A stretch of 64,000 nucleotides of DNA from Pseudomonas sp. MWU16-30317 (GCF_020515695.1 NZ_JAIWJA010000007.1:62001-126000); one strand, 5' to 3'. Shown: positions 33,640 through 43,126, counted from the first letter of the stretch. Notes: generated from the letters alone by a model not told the origin. Numbers and translations: made by a program.

Positions 33640-35769
33640 TCAGCCGTTGGGCCCTACTGTCGCGACGATCGTAACTTGCTTGTTGTCAGGAATTTCCTGA
33701 TACGCCAGTACATGTAAATTCGGAACCGCCAACCGGCCAAAGCGCGACAACATCGCTCGTACCGGCCCGGCCACCAGCAGAATCGCCGGCTGGCCTTGCA
33801 TTTCTTGACGCTGGCAGGCGTCGATCAGCGAACGCTGGAGTTTCTCTGCCATGCTTGGCTCCAGCAAAACGCCGTCTTCCTGACCCATTCCAGCCTTCTG
33901 CAGACTATTGAGCAAAATCTGTTCCAACCTTGGCTCCAAGGTGATAACTGGCAACTCCGACTCAATGCCCACAATGCTTTGCACGATGGCGCGGGACAAT
34001 CCGACGCGCACCGCAGCGACCAGCGCGCCGGTATCTTGACTCCGACCCGCGTTGTTGGCGATGGCTTCGGCAATGCTGCGGATATCGCGCACAGGCACCT
34101 GTTCAGCGAGCAAAGCCTGCAGGACCTTGAGCAAGGACGACAGCGACAGCACGCCGGGTACCAGCTCCTCGGCCAGCTTGGGCGAGCCCTTGCCCAGCAC
34201 TTGCAGCAGTTGCTGGACTTCTTCGTGCCCGATCAATTCATGGGCGTGCTTTTGCAGAATCTGGTTCAGGTGTGTGGCCACTACAGTACTGGCATCGACG
34301 ACAGTGTACCCCAATGACTGCGCCTGGCTACGCAAACTGAGTTCGATCCACACCGCGTCCAGGCCAAAAGCCGGATCCTTGGCGTTGATACCGTTGAGCG
34401 TACCGAACACCTGGCCGGGGTTGATTGCCAGCTCGCGATCAGGATAGATCTCCGCTTCGGCGAGGATCACGCCCATCAAGGTCAGGCGGTAGGCGCTGGG
34501 CGCCAGGTCGAGGTTGTCGCGAATATGCACGGTCGGCATGAGGAAACCCAGGTCCTGGGAGAGCTTCTTGCGCACCCCCTTGATCCGTGCCAGCAGTTGC
34601 CCACCCTGGTTGCGGTCCACCAGCGGGATCAACCGGTAGCCCACTTCCAGGCCAATCATGTCGATGGGCGTGACGTCGTCCCAGCCCAGCTCCTTGGTTT
34701 CCTGATTGCGCGTCGGCGATGGCAGCAAGTCTTGTTGACGCTGCGCCTCTATGACCAGCAACTCTTTGACTTCATTCTGTTTTTTCCACAACAGGTAGGC
34801 ACCACCGGCCGCCACGGCCGCCAGGCTGATAAACGCGACGTGGGGCATGCCGGGCACCGAGCCCATGATCAGCATCAACCCCGCCGAGACCGCCAGGGCC
34901 TTGGGCGACGCAAACATCTGCCGGGTGATCTGCTTGCCCATTTCTTCCGAGCCGGAGGCCCGGGTCACCATGATCGCGGCGGCAGTGGACAACAGCAGCG
35001 ATGGCAACTGCGCCACCAAACCGTCACCGATGGTCAACAGTGCATAGACCTTGCCGGCATCGGCGAAGGTCAAGCCGTGCTGGAACATGCCCACGGCCAT
35101 GCCGCCAAGCAGGTTGATGAAGAGGATCAAGAGGCCGGCGACGGCGTCACCGCGGACGAACTTGCTGGCACCGTCCATCGAGCCATAAAACTCGGCCTCG
35201 GCAGCGACCTCGGAACGACGGGCCTTGGCACCCGCCTGGTCGATCAAGCCGGCATTGAGGTCGGCGTCGATGGCCATCTGCTTGCCGGGCATGGCATCGA
35301 GGGTGAAACGCGCACTCACCTCGGAAATCCGCCCGGCGCCCTTGGTCACGACCACGAAGTTGATGATCATGAGGATCGCGAACACCACGATACCGACCAC
35401 ATAGTTGCCGCCGATCACCACCTCGCCAAACGCCTGGATCACCTTGCCCGCCGCCTCGTGGCCCGTATGCCCGTGAAGCATGACGACCCGTGTCGACGCG
35501 ACGTTGAGCGCCAGGCGCAAGAGTGTCGCCACTAGCAGAATGGTCGGGAACACGGCGAAATCGAGCGGGCGCATGGCATACACGCACACCAGCAGGACGA
35601 CGATGGACAGCGCGATGTTGAAGGTGAAGAACACGTCCAGGAGGAACGGCGGCACCGGCAGCATCATCATGGCCAGCATCACCAGCAGCAACAACGGTAC
35701 GCCGATGTTGCCGCGGCTCAGGCCGACGATGTTGCTGCGGGCGGTGTTGATAAGTTGGGAACGGTCCAC
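33640..35769 (-). CDS. flhA: Flagellar type III export gate protein FlhA
   Basis: 709 residues from GTG 35769, with GAGGA six bases upstream. Eight TM helices fill the N-terminal 330 residues, including the FHIPEP-type region after TM4 (FTLDAMPGKQMAIDADLNAGLIDQAGAKARR). The cytoplasmic C-terminal domain forms the nonameric ring that docks late substrates and their chaperones. A sigma54 promoter lies at 35829-35845. First gene of flhA-flhF-fleN-fliA. Confidence 0.96.
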   Translation of the reverse strand: MDRSQLINTARSNIVGLSRGNIGVPLLLLVMLAMMMLPVPPFLLDVFFTFNIALSIVVLLVCVYAMRPLDFAVFPTILLVATLLRLALNVASTRVVMLHGHTGHEAAGKVIQAFGEVVIGGNYVVGIVVFAILMIINFVVVTKGAGRISEVSARFTLDAMPGKQMAIDADLNAGLIDQAGAKARRSEVAAEAEFYGSMDGASKFVRGDAVAGLLILFINLLGGMAVGMFQHGLTFADAGKVYALLTIGDGLVAQLPSLLLSTAAAIMVTRASGSEEMGKQITRQMFASPKALAVSAGLMLIMGSVPGMPHVAFISLAAVAAGGAYLLWKKQNEVKELLVIEAQRQQDLLPSPTRNQETKELGWDDVTPIDMIGLEVGYRLIPLVDRNQGGQLLARIKGVRKKLSQDLGFLMPTVHIRDNLDLAPSAYRLTLMGVILAEAEIYPDRELAINPGQVFGTLNGINAKDPAFGLDAVWIELSLRSQAQSLGYTVVDASTVVATHLNQILQKHAHELIGHEEVQQLLQVLGKGSPKLAEELVPGVLSLSSLLKVLQALLAEQVPVRDIRSIAEAIANNAGRSQDTGALVAAVRVGLSRAIVQSIVGIESELPVITLEPRLEQILLNSLQKAGMGQEDGVLLEPSMAEKLQRSLIDACQRQEMQGQPAILLVAGPVRAMLSRFGRLAVPNLHVLAYQEIPDNKQVTIVATVGPNG

Positions 35770-35828
35770 CGGTCTTCCTCATGATCGCAAGCAAACTTTT
35801 GACGCCTGGGCGGGCGCAATAGTGCTTG

Positions 35829-35845
35829 TGCAAGAAGCCTTCCAA
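35829..35845 (-). promoter_or_regulatory. Putative sigma54 promoter of flhA
   Basis: On the minus strand TTGGAAGGCTTCTTGCA has GG and GC separated by ten bases, matching the -24/-12 pattern, about 60 bases upstream of the flhA GTG. The -24 half departs from TGGCAC. FleQ is the expected activator. Confidence 0.6.
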
Positions 35846-35877
35846 CTTTCGAAACCGCTAAAAAACCCCTGCGGGAG

Positions 35878-37038
35878 TCAAGGAAGATCAGCGTCATCCG
35901 GATCGGCGTCTCGCTTGAGATCCTCTGGAATCGGCAGGTCGTCGAGGGGTTTGGGGCGCTTGCCGCGGCCAGCGCGGTACTGGCGAATCTGATAGACGTA
36001 CGCCAGCACCTGGGCCACCGCCAGGTAGAGGCCGGCGGGGATCTGCGTATCGACTTCGGTGGAGTAGTAGATAGACCGCGCCAGGGCCGGCGACTCCAGC
36101 AGTTGAATCTCGTGCGCCACGGCGATTTCGCGGATCTTCAGGGCCACGAAATCCGTGCCCTTGGCCAGCAGTACCGGCGCCCCGCCCTGCTCCGGATCGT
36201 ACTTGAGCGCTACCGCATAGTGGGTCGGGTTGGTGATGATCACGTCGGCCGTCGGCACGTTGGCCATCATGCGCCGCTGCGAGGCTTCGCGCTGCAGCTG
36301 ACGGATGCGGCCCTTGACCTCGGGCCGCCCCTCGGCGTCCTTGTACTCGTCGCGCACTTCCTGCTTGGTCATCAACAGTTTCTGACGGCCCTGGTAGATC
36401 TGGATCGGCACATCGATCGCGGCGACGATCAACAGCCCGGCGGCCATCCACAGCGCGCTCCAGCCCACTACCTGGACGCTATGGATGATGGCCTGCTCCA
36501 ACGGCTCCTTGCCGATCGCCAGCAACTGCGCCTGATCCCTGCGCAGCACCTGCAAAGCCACCAGCAGAATCACGGCAAACTTGCCCATCGCCTTGATCAG
36601 CTCGATCAAGGCGTTGATCGAGAACATGCGCTTGATGCCGCTCAGCGGGTTCATGCGGCTGAACTTGGGCGCCATCCCGCCTGGCGCGAACAACCAGCCA
36701 CCCAGCGCCAACGGACTCAGCAGGGATGCCAACAACAGCACTACCAGGATCGGCTGGGTGGCCATATACGCGTCCTTGGCGGCCTGCAGCAGAAATATCT
36801 GCATATAGCGCTGATCCATAATCACTTCGCGCGGCAGGGTGAAACTCTTCTGCATCAAGGTCACGAAGGTCTGCGCCAGGGCGCCGCCGTAGGTCAGGAT
36901 GGCGCCGGTCCCCGCCAGCATCACCGCAACGGTATTGAGCTCCTTGGAGCGAATGACCTCACCTTGTTCGCGCGAGTCGCGCTTGCGTTTGTCTGTGGGG
37001 TCTTCTGTCTTGTCGCCGCCGCTCTCGCTCTCTGCCAT
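35878..37038 (-). CDS. flhB: Flagellar export switch protein FlhB
   Basis: 386 residues: a charged N-terminus (MAESESGGDKTEDPTDKRKRDSREQGEV), four TM helices, a cytoplasmic linker, and the autocleavage motif NPTH at 270-273. The C-terminal CC domain ends in a Pro/Asp-rich tail. Cleavage at NPTH with FliK input switches secretion from hook to filament proteins. It starts three bases after the fliR stop and ends the fliLMNOPQR-flhB operon. Compare the free CC-domain copy (fhlB) at 20633-20968. Confidence 0.96.
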   Translation of the reverse strand: MAESESGGDKTEDPTDKRKRDSREQGEVIRSKELNTVAVMLAGTGAILTYGGALAQTFVTLMQKSFTLPREVIMDQRYMQIFLLQAAKDAYMATQPILVVLLLASLLSPLALGGWLFAPGGMAPKFSRMNPLSGIKRMFSINALIELIKAMGKFAVILLVALQVLRRDQAQLLAIGKEPLEQAIIHSVQVVGWSALWMAAGLLIVAAIDVPIQIYQGRQKLLMTKQEVRDEYKDAEGRPEVKGRIRQLQREASQRRMMANVPTADVIITNPTHYAVALKYDPEQGGAPVLLAKGTDFVALKIREIAVAHEIQLLESPALARSIYYSTEVDTQIPAGLYLAVAQVLAYVYQIRQYRAGRGKRPKPLDDLPIPEDLKRDADPDDADLP

Positions 37039-37041
37039 GGC

Positions 37042-37818
37042 TCATTGCGCCCTGATCATGCCGCGCAGCCACTGCAACGCGTCGGCGGCAATCGGCTGAT
37101 ACTGACTAAGAAGATCGGCCATGCTGATCCACAGGATCACCATGCCCATCACCAGGATCAGCGGAAAGCCGATCGAAAAGATGTTCAACTGCGGCGCAGC
37201 CTTGGTCATCACCCCGAAGCAGATGTTGACCACCAGGAGCGCCGTGATCGCCGGCAGCACCAACATCAGCGCGGCGCCCAGCACCCAGCCCATGCGCAGC
37301 ACCAGCTCCCAGAGGTTGTTGGTGAACAGTGCGTGGCCTACGGGCAGGGTCGTGAAACTCTCGGTCAGTACCTCGAACACCACCAGATGGCCGTTCATCG
37401 ACAGGAACAACAGCGTCACCAGCATGGTGAAAAACTGCCCGACTACCGCCGACGACACGCCGTTAGTGGGGTCGATCATGGACGCGAACGACATGCCCAT
37501 CTGCACCGCCAGGATCTGCCCGGCGATGGCGAACACCTGAAACAGCATCTGCAGCGACAAGCCCATCATCGCCCCGACGATGATCTGCTCAGCGATCAGC
37601 AGCATGCCGCTCGGGTCCAGCGGATTGACCTGCGGCATCGGCGGCAACCCCGGCACGATGCACACGGTAATGGCCACCGCGAGGTACAGGCGGATACGCC
37701 GCGAAACGGTATTGGCACCGAAGATCGGCATGGTGGTCAGCAGCGCGGCCACGCGGAACAGCGGCAGGATGAAGGTCGCCACCCAGGTGCTGATCTGCAG
37801 ATCGGTCAGTTGCAGCAC
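37042..37818 (-). CDS. fliR: Flagellar export gate protein FliR
   Basis: 258 residues and about six TM helices (LQISTWVATFILPLFRVAALLTTMPIFG at the N-terminus). It forms the export gate with FliP and FliQ. The start is GTG 37818; six bases separate it from the fliQ stop. The end LRGMIRAQ is followed by flhB. Confidence 0.95.
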   Translation of the reverse strand: MLQLTDLQISTWVATFILPLFRVAALLTTMPIFGANTVSRRIRLYLAVAITVCIVPGLPPMPQVNPLDPSGMLLIAEQIIVGAMMGLSLQMLFQVFAIAGQILAVQMGMSFASMIDPTNGVSSAVVGQFFTMLVTLLFLSMNGHLVVFEVLTESFTTLPVGHALFTNNLWELVLRMGWVLGAALMLVLPAITALLVVNICFGVMTKAAPQLNIFSIGFPLILVMGMVILWISMADLLSQYQPIAADALQWLRGMIRAQ

Positions 37819-37824
37819 TGCGGG

Positions 37825-38094
37825 TCAGCCAATCAACTGCGGGATGCTGGTGTACAGGCGCGTGATGTAGTCCATGAAGGTCTGCACCACCCAGGGCCCG
37901 CCGACGATGACGGTCACCAGCATCACCAGCAGGCGCGGCAGAAAGCCCAGGGTCTGCTCGTTGATTTGCGTGGCGGCCTGGAACATCGCCACGATCAGCC
38001 CGACGATCAAGCTGGGCAAGACCGAAAAGGACACCATCACCACGGTCAGCCACAGGGCATCGCGAAACAGGTCAAGCGCGACTTCTGGAGTCAT
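37825..38094 (-). CDS. fliQ: Flagellar export gate protein FliQ
   Basis: 89 residues with two TM helices (LWLTVVMVSFSVLPSLIVGLIVAMFQAATQI and LLVMLVTVIVGGPWVVQTFMDYI). The start at 38094 (MTPEVALDLF) is the standard one; an in-frame codon six residues earlier is less likely. Confidence 0.96.
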   Translation of the reverse strand: MTPEVALDLFRDALWLTVVMVSFSVLPSLIVGLIVAMFQAATQINEQTLGFLPRLLVMLVTVIVGGPWVVQTFMDYITRLYTSIPQLIG

Positions 38095-38124
38095 GGGGCG
38101 ATTCTCCTGCAATCGGCAATGGCG

Positions 38125-38877
38125 TCAGACACCGCCGAAACTGCCAGCCAAGGTACCAATGATCAGGGCCCAGCCGTCGACCAGCACGAACAGCATGATC
38201 TTGAACGGCAACGAGATGATCAGCGGCGACAGCATCATCATGCCCATGGCCATGAGGATACTGGCGATCACCAGGTCGATGACGAGGAACGGAATGAAGA
38301 TCATGAAACCGATCTGAAACGCCGTCTTGAGCTCAGAGATCACGAACGCCGGGACTATGATGGTCAAGGGTGCCTGATCCGGCCCGATGATGTCGGTGCG
38401 CTTGGACAAGCGCACGAACAGGTCAAGATCACTCTGCCGGGTTTGCGCCAGCATGAAATCCTTCAACGGCACCTGGGCCTTGGCCAAGGCATCCTGGGCG
38501 CTCATCTTCTCGGCCATGTAGGGCTGCAAGGCGTCGGTGTTCACGCGGTCGAACACCGGCGCCATGATGAACAGGGTCAGGAACAGCGCCATGCCGGTCA
38601 GCAACTGGTTGGAAGGTGTCTGCTGCAGGCCCAGGGCCTGACGCAAGATGGAGAAGACGATGATGATCCGCGTGAAGCTGGTCATCAACATGACGCCCGC
38701 CGGGATGAAGCTCAGCGCGGTCATGATCAGCAAAATCTGCAGGCTGACCGAATATTCCTGCTGGCCGTTGGCACCGTTGGACAGGGTGATGGCCGGGATC
38801 GACAGCGGATCGGCGGCCAGCGCCATAGGCGCCACGACCACCAGCAACAGCGTCAAGAGGATGCGCACGGCGCCCAT
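38125..38877 (-). CDS. fliP: Flagellar export gate protein FliP
   Basis: 250 residues: a cleaved-type signal (MGAVRILLTLLLVVVAPMALA), then four TM helices with the conserved FIPAGVMLMTSFTRIIIVFSILRQALG and PFLVIDLVIASILMAMGMMMLSP blocks. Core of the FliPQR gate. Its start overlaps the fliO stop by one base. Confidence 0.96.
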   Translation of the reverse strand: MGAVRILLTLLLVVVAPMALAADPLSIPAITLSNGANGQQEYSVSLQILLIMTALSFIPAGVMLMTSFTRIIIVFSILRQALGLQQTPSNQLLTGMALFLTLFIMAPVFDRVNTDALQPYMAEKMSAQDALAKAQVPLKDFMLAQTRQSDLDLFVRLSKRTDIIGPDQAPLTIIVPAFVISELKTAFQIGFMIFIPFLVIDLVIASILMAMGMMMLSPLIISLPFKIMLFVLVDGWALIIGTLAGSFGGV

Positions 38878-39353
38878 TACTTCTTATCCTTCTGATCCTT
38901 GCCCAGCAGTTCCATCAGGCGCTGGGCGAATTCGGGCGCAGCCTGCTCGCTGCGAGCGGGGCTGCGCACGGGCTCCTTCATGACATGCAGCGAAGTGATC
39001 CGGCCCGGGCTGACCCCCAGCAGGACCTGCTCGTCGCCAATCTGTACCAGCACCAGGCGGTCGCGCGGCCCCAGTGCCCGCGCACTGACGATATCGATGA
39101 CCTGCCCACCCCGAGGCGCGGCCTGCTGGACACGGCGGACCACCCAGGCCAGGGCAACGATCACCGCCAGGACCACCAGCAGCCCGAGCATCAGCTGGGT
39201 CAACTGCCCGGCCATACTGCCGCCGGTTGCAGCCGCCACCGTAGCGGCAGGCCCCGCGGCCCCAGGACCCGCTTCGTTGATTGCCGGCGCCCCGACGGTG
39301 GCGGCCAGAGCCGACAACGGCAGAACGGCGAGCGCCATCAGCCAGCGCTTCAT
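38877..39353 (-). CDS. fliO: Flagellar biosynthesis protein FliO
   Basis: 158 residues. A signal-like N-terminus, an Ala/Gly/Pro-rich periplasmic segment, one TM helix (LTQLMLGLLVVLAVIVALAWVVRRV), and a cytoplasmic FliO domain (RALGPRDRLVLVQIGDEQVLLGVSPGRI). It stabilises FliP during gate assembly. One-base overlaps (TGATG) with fliN and fliP. Confidence 0.94.
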   Translation of the reverse strand: MKRWLMALAVLPLSALAATVGAPAINEAGPGAAGPAATVAAATGGSMAGQLTQLMLGLLVVLAVIVALAWVVRRVQQAAPRGGQVIDIVSARALGPRDRLVLVQIGDEQVLLGVSPGRITSLHVMKEPVRSPARSEQAAPEFAQRLMELLGKDQKDKK

Positions 39354-39820
39354 CAGCGCAGCTTCTTGATACGTTCGCTGGGGCTGATCACGTCCGTCAG
39401 GCGGATGCCGAACTTCTCGTTGACCACCACCACCTCGCCATGGGCGATCAAGGTGCCGTTGACCAGCACGTCGAGGGGTTCGCCGGCCAGACGATCGAGT
39501 TCGATCACCGAGCCCTGGTTGAGTTGCAGCAGGTTGCGGATGTTGATCTCGGTGGCGCCAACCTCCATGGAGATGGTCACCGGGATATCCAGGATCACGT
39601 CCAGGTTGGGGCCTTCAAGGCTCACCGTGTGGCTCGCCTTGGGCATGGAACCGAACTCTTCCATGGGCAAGCGCGTGCCCTGTGGCTTGGACGCAGCATC
39701 GGCCGCCAGCAGCGCATCGATATCGCCCTGACCACCGTCACCGGATTCACCCAGGGCCGCGGCCCATTCATCGGCAAGCGCCTGGTCTTCCGCGGAGGTT
39801 ATTTCGTTTTCGTCAGCCAT
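39353..39820 (-). CDS. fliN: Flagellar motor switch protein FliN
   Basis: 155 residues. An acidic, variable N-terminus is followed by the SpoA/FliN C-terminal domain (ILDIPVTISMEVGATEINIRNLLQLNQGSVIELDRLAGEPLDVLVNGTLIAHGEVVVVNEKFGIRLTDV). Part of the C-ring; binds FliM and FliH. Confidence 0.96.
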   Translation of the reverse strand: MADENEITSAEDQALADEWAAALGESGDGGQGDIDALLAADAASKPQGTRLPMEEFGSMPKASHTVSLEGPNLDVILDIPVTISMEVGATEINIRNLLQLNQGSVIELDRLAGEPLDVLVNGTLIAHGEVVVVNEKFGIRLTDVISPSERIKKLR

Positions 39821-39873
39821 GAGGGTCCTCGACAGGCAAAAATTCAGTGATTACAGGCCGCATAACGCGCTGT

Positions 39874-40842
39874 TCAGCGGCGCTCTATCGGCTCGATGAC
39901 TTGCAGTGCCAGGTGGCCCTTGTGGGACCCCAGCTTGGCCTTGAACGACGGCACGCCATTGGCGCGCAGGACCAGTTCATCCGGCAGTTCTATCGGGATC
40001 ACGTCGCCCGGCTGCATGTGCAGGATATCCCGCAGCTTGAGCTGGCGACGCGCTACGGTGGCGCCCAACGGCACGCTCACATCCAGCACGTCTTCACGCA
40101 GGGCTTTGCTCCAGCGCTCGTCCTGATCGTCGAGATCGGACTGGAAACCGGCATCGAGCATTTCGCGCACCGGCTCGATCATCGAGTACGGCATGGTCAC
40201 GTGCAGATCGCCGCCACCGCCATCTAGCTCGATGTGGAATGTAGACACCACCACCGCCTCACTAGGACCGACAATGTTGGCCATGGCCGGGTTCACTTCA
40301 GAGTTGATGTACTCGAAGTTGAGATCCATGATCGCCTGCCACGCTTCTTTCATGTCGACGAAAACCTGGTCGAGCACCATGCGCACGACGCGCAGCTCGG
40401 TGGGCGTGAATTCACGGCCTTCGATCTTGGCGTGACGGCCATCGCCACCGAAAAAGTTGTCCACCAGCTTGAATACCAGCTTGGCGTCGAGGATGAACAG
40501 CCCGGTCCCGCGCAGGGGCTTGATCTTGACCAGGTTAAGGCTGGTGGGTACGTACAGCGAATGCACGTACTCGCCGAATTTCATCACCTGCACGCCACCC
40601 ACCGCCACATCGGCGGACCGGCGCAGCATGTTGAACATGCTGATGCGGGTGTAGCGGGCGAACCGTTCATTGATCATCTCGAGGGTCGGCATCCGCCCCC
40701 GCACGATACGATCCTGGCTGGTCAGGTCGTAGCTTTTGACCGAGCCGGGTTCGCCATTGCTTTCGGTTTGAACCAGGCCATCGTCGACGCCATGCAAAAG
40801 CGCGTCGATTTCATCCTGGGAGAGCAGATCCTGCACGGCCAT
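39874..40842 (-). CDS. fliM: Flagellar motor switch protein FliM
   Basis: 322 residues. The N-terminal LSQDEIDALLHGV is the CheY-P binding motif. A CheC-like middle domain (about 50-230) and a C-terminal SpoA domain (LDVSVPLGATVARRQLKLRDILHMQPGDVIPIELPDEL) follow. C-ring component that reads CheY-P. It lies nine bases after the fliL stop. Confidence 0.96.
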   Translation of the reverse strand: MAVQDLLSQDEIDALLHGVDDGLVQTESNGEPGSVKSYDLTSQDRIVRGRMPTLEMINERFARYTRISMFNMLRRSADVAVGGVQVMKFGEYVHSLYVPTSLNLVKIKPLRGTGLFILDAKLVFKLVDNFFGGDGRHAKIEGREFTPTELRVVRMVLDQVFVDMKEAWQAIMDLNFEYINSEVNPAMANIVGPSEAVVVSTFHIELDGGGGDLHVTMPYSMIEPVREMLDAGFQSDLDDQDERWSKALREDVLDVSVPLGATVARRQLKLRDILHMQPGDVIPIELPDELVLRANGVPSFKAKLGSHKGHLALQVIEPIERR

Positions 40843-40851
40843 GTCGTGCTC

Positions 40852-41361
40852 CTACTGCAATACGAAATTGGTGAACAGCAACTGATCGACGACCAGCTTG
40901 CCGACTTCCTTTTGCGCCACTTCCTGCACACTCGCGGTGGCTTTCTGACGCAACATCTCCTGGCCGATCGGCGTTGCCAGTGCATCGAAACTCTGCCCCG
41001 AGAACAGCATCACGAGGTTGTTGCGGATCACCGGCATATGCACCTTGAGGGCATCCAGGCCGGCTTGATCGCGGGTCATCAGGGTGATGCTGACCTGCAG
41101 ATAGCGCTGCCGACCATTCTGATCGAGGTTGACCACAAACGCCGGTGACAGCGCTTCATAGATAGCCGGCGCCTTGCCGGCCGGGGTCGTCGCCACGGCG
41201 GGATGGTCGTCTGGCTTGGCCATGGATTTGTGCAGGAAGAACCAGGTGCCGCCCACCGAGCCACCAATGACCACCAACATGGCGACAACGATGATGATGA
41301 TGAACTTGAGTTTGCCTTTGCCTTTGACTGCGGGGTCTTTCGCTTCTTCGCTCTGCGCCAT
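40852..41361 (-). CDS. fliL: Flagellar basal-body protein FliL
   Basis: 169 residues: a Lys-rich N-terminus, one TM helix (LKFIIIIVVAMLVVIGGSVGGTWFFL), and a periplasmic stomatin-like domain ending in the conserved VDQLLFTNFVLQ. It surrounds and supports stators. First gene of the operon, with a sigma54 promoter at 41412-41428. Confidence 0.94.
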   Translation of the reverse strand: MAQSEEAKDPAVKGKGKLKFIIIIVVAMLVVIGGSVGGTWFFLHKSMAKPDDHPAVATTPAGKAPAIYEALSPAFVVNLDQNGRQRYLQVSITLMTRDQAGLDALKVHMPVIRNNLVMLFSGQSFDALATPIGQEMLRQKATASVQEVAQKEVGKLVVDQLLFTNFVLQ

Positions 41362-41411
41362 GCCAATAATCCGTCGCTAATCGGTTTTAAACTACCGCAC
41401 GATTAGGGGAG

Positions 41412-41428
41412 AGCAAGTGTTATGCCAG
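41412..41428 (-). promoter_or_regulatory. Sigma54 promoter of fliLMNOPQR-flhB
   Basis: CTGGCATAACACTTGCT on the minus strand is a near-consensus -24/-12 (TGGCAT, five bases, TTGCT), some 50 bases upstream of fliL. Confidence 0.8.
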
Positions 41429-41481
41429 AAGTCTGATTGGAGGTGTCAAAGACGACATGAATGGGGTGCAGCAGATGGCCT

Positions 41482-41549
41482 CTTCGCGCGCAGAACTCGC
41501 TGCCACAGGTACACAGAGGCGCCTGTGGCAGCGGGCACTGCCCGCGAAG
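41482..41549. repeat. REPIN after fliK (likely fliK terminator)
   Basis: Imperfect arms 41482-41509 (CTTCGCGCGCAGAACTCGCT start) and 41522-41549 (ending GCCCGCGAAG). It lies directly downstream of the fliK stop and upstream of the fliL promoter, so it probably separates the two transcripts. Confidence 0.7.
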
Positions 41550-41559
41550 GGGGTAGACA

Positions 41560-43077
41560 TCAAGCGTAGTAATCCACCGCGCTGGTACCGATCACCGAGG
41601 TGCTGTGGATAACGGACGAGGCATCGCTGACCGTGACGTCGCTGTCCACGCCATCGCTGCGACCCAGGCGCCCGCCGCTGCCGCCGGAAGTCTGTTGAGC
41701 CTGAGGCTGGCCGCTTTGCTGCTGTTGACGCGACTGGTCGGACACATTGACGTCCATCTGACCGAGCCCCTGTTGGGCGAACATCTCCTTGAGGCGCCCT
41801 TGCTGGTTTTCCAGTGCCTCGCGCACGCCCACGTGGGCGCTCATGAAGGTCACTTGGGTCTGCTGGTCACTGTTCATGGTGACCTTGATGTCCAGGCGCC
41901 CCAGCTCGGCCGGCGACAACTGAATGTCGGCGGACTTGAGATTCTGGCTCGAAAGGTACATCACCCGGTTGACCACGCCTTCGGTCCAGCCCGACTGGTT
42001 CATGGCCAGAGGAGATGCCGGCGGTGTGGCGGGTGCACTGCTCACCGACTTGCCGGTGGCTTGGGTCAAGGCACTCAGGCGATCGCCAAAGTTTGTGGCG
42101 CCGGTATCACCGATACCGCCCTTGATGCCCTTGACGCCCTCCTCGGTGGTAGCCGCGCCCAAGCCCTTGTCACCGCTGCCGGCTTTGCCTTCAGCGCCAG
42201 CCTGTTGCTGGATCAGCGTGGTGAGGCCGGCGGCGGCAGCATTGTCGTCAGCCTGCTGGGTGCCATTGGCTGCCTGGTTGTTATCGGCCGCGTGAGCGGA
42301 GGTCGTGCCCTGAGCCTTGGCATTCTGCTCAAGGGCCAGGCGCAAAGCCGGCATGTCGGCGAGGGGATCGGCGTTCGGATCGAAATCGTCGTCCGACTTG
42401 CTGGCGTCCTTGGCCGCATCTTTGGCCGCAGTGGTTTGCGGCGCGACCATCGCCAGCAGGTTCGGGTCCACGGCAGGGGTCGTTGCAGCAGGCGCAGCAG
42501 CGGTCGCCAGCGGATCAACCGCTGGCTTGAGCAACGTAGCAGGATCGACCGCAGGGTCCGTGGCTTTGGCAAGGGCGTCATCCGCCTTGGCATCATCGCT
42601 GGCCGCCGCTTCATCGGCCTTGTCGCTCTTGGTCGCCTTGGCATCACCGGCCTTGGCCGTGGCGTCCTGATCCTGATCCTTGTCTTTGTCCTTGCTGGCG
42701 ACCTTCTTGTCATTGCCTTTGGTGCTGTCGACCTTGTTGTTGTCTACCTTGGTGCTGTCAACCTTGTTGTCGTCAGTCGCCGGCTTGGCCTTGGCAGGCA
42801 GATCCTTGCCGCTATCGGCAACGACGGGCTTGGCCGGATCGGGCTGGCTGGCAAACGACGACTTGTTGGCGGCCGCATTGGCCAGCTTGTCGGAATAGGC
42901 CTGGGCAGCGTCAGCTTTTTGTGCGTAGTCAGCCTGGCTCTGGCGTGAATACACCGAAGCAAAGCTGTCAGCGCCTGAGGGCGCAGCTTCCTGTGGCTTG
43001 CTGGACAGCAAGGCATTGGCGGCGGACGTCTGGTTGGTAGACGCAGTTTGCAGTAATGGATTTGAGGCAACAGGCAT
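41560..43077 (-). CDS. fliK: Flagellar hook-length control protein FliK
   Basis: 505 residues from ATG 43077. The long N-terminal region is low-complexity, rich in Lys, Asp, Ala and Pro, with a short tandem peptide repeat (NKVDSTKVDNNKVDSTK). The C-terminal Flg_hook domain is clear: LSPAELGRLDIKVTMNSDQQTQVTFMSAHVGVREALENQQGRLKEMF, followed by a Gln/Gly/Ser-rich end. It measures the hook and signals FlhB. It stands alone between the hptB terminator and a REPIN, under its own sigma54 promoter. Confidence 0.93.
   Translation of the reverse strand: MPVASNPLLQTASTNQTSAANALLSSKPQEAAPSGADSFASVYSRQSQADYAQKADAAQAYSDKLANAAANKSSFASQPDPAKPVVADSGKDLPAKAKPATDDNKVDSTKVDNNKVDSTKGNDKKVASKDKDKDQDQDATAKAGDAKATKSDKADEAAASDDAKADDALAKATDPAVDPATLLKPAVDPLATAAAPAATTPAVDPNLLAMVAPQTTAAKDAAKDASKSDDDFDPNADPLADMPALRLALEQNAKAQGTTSAHAADNNQAANGTQQADDNAAAAGLTTLIQQQAGAEGKAGSGDKGLGAATTEEGVKGIKGGIGDTGATNFGDRLSALTQATGKSVSSAPATPPASPLAMNQSGWTEGVVNRVMYLSSQNLKSADIQLSPAELGRLDIKVTMNSDQQTQVTFMSAHVGVREALENQQGRLKEMFAQQGLGQMDVNVSDQSRQQQQSGQPQAQQTSGGSGGRLGRSDGVDSDVTVSDASSVIHSTSVIGTSAVDYYA
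42721..42775 (-). repeat. Tandem 30-base repeat inside fliK
   Basis: Two units of 30 bases (42721-42750 and 42751 on) agree at all but about two of the first 26 positions (GGTGCTGTC, then ACCTTGTTGT). They encode the repeated peptide NKVDSTK. Copy number may vary between strains. Confidence 0.7.
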
Positions 43078-43126
43078 GGGAAGGTCTCCGCTGCGCGGCA
43101 ATCAGTGGCACAGATAGCAGAGACAA

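Noticed and set aside
32278..33717. 479-codon plus-strand frame over flhF
   Set aside because: Antisense shadow of flhF; no family resemblance.
36103..38895. 930-codon open frame on the plus strand antisense to flhB-fliR-fliQ-fliP
   Set aside because: It is His/Gln/Arg-rich low-complexity, has no domain, and mirrors the codon bias of well-identified minus-strand flagellar genes. GC-rich genomes routinely produce such antisense frames.
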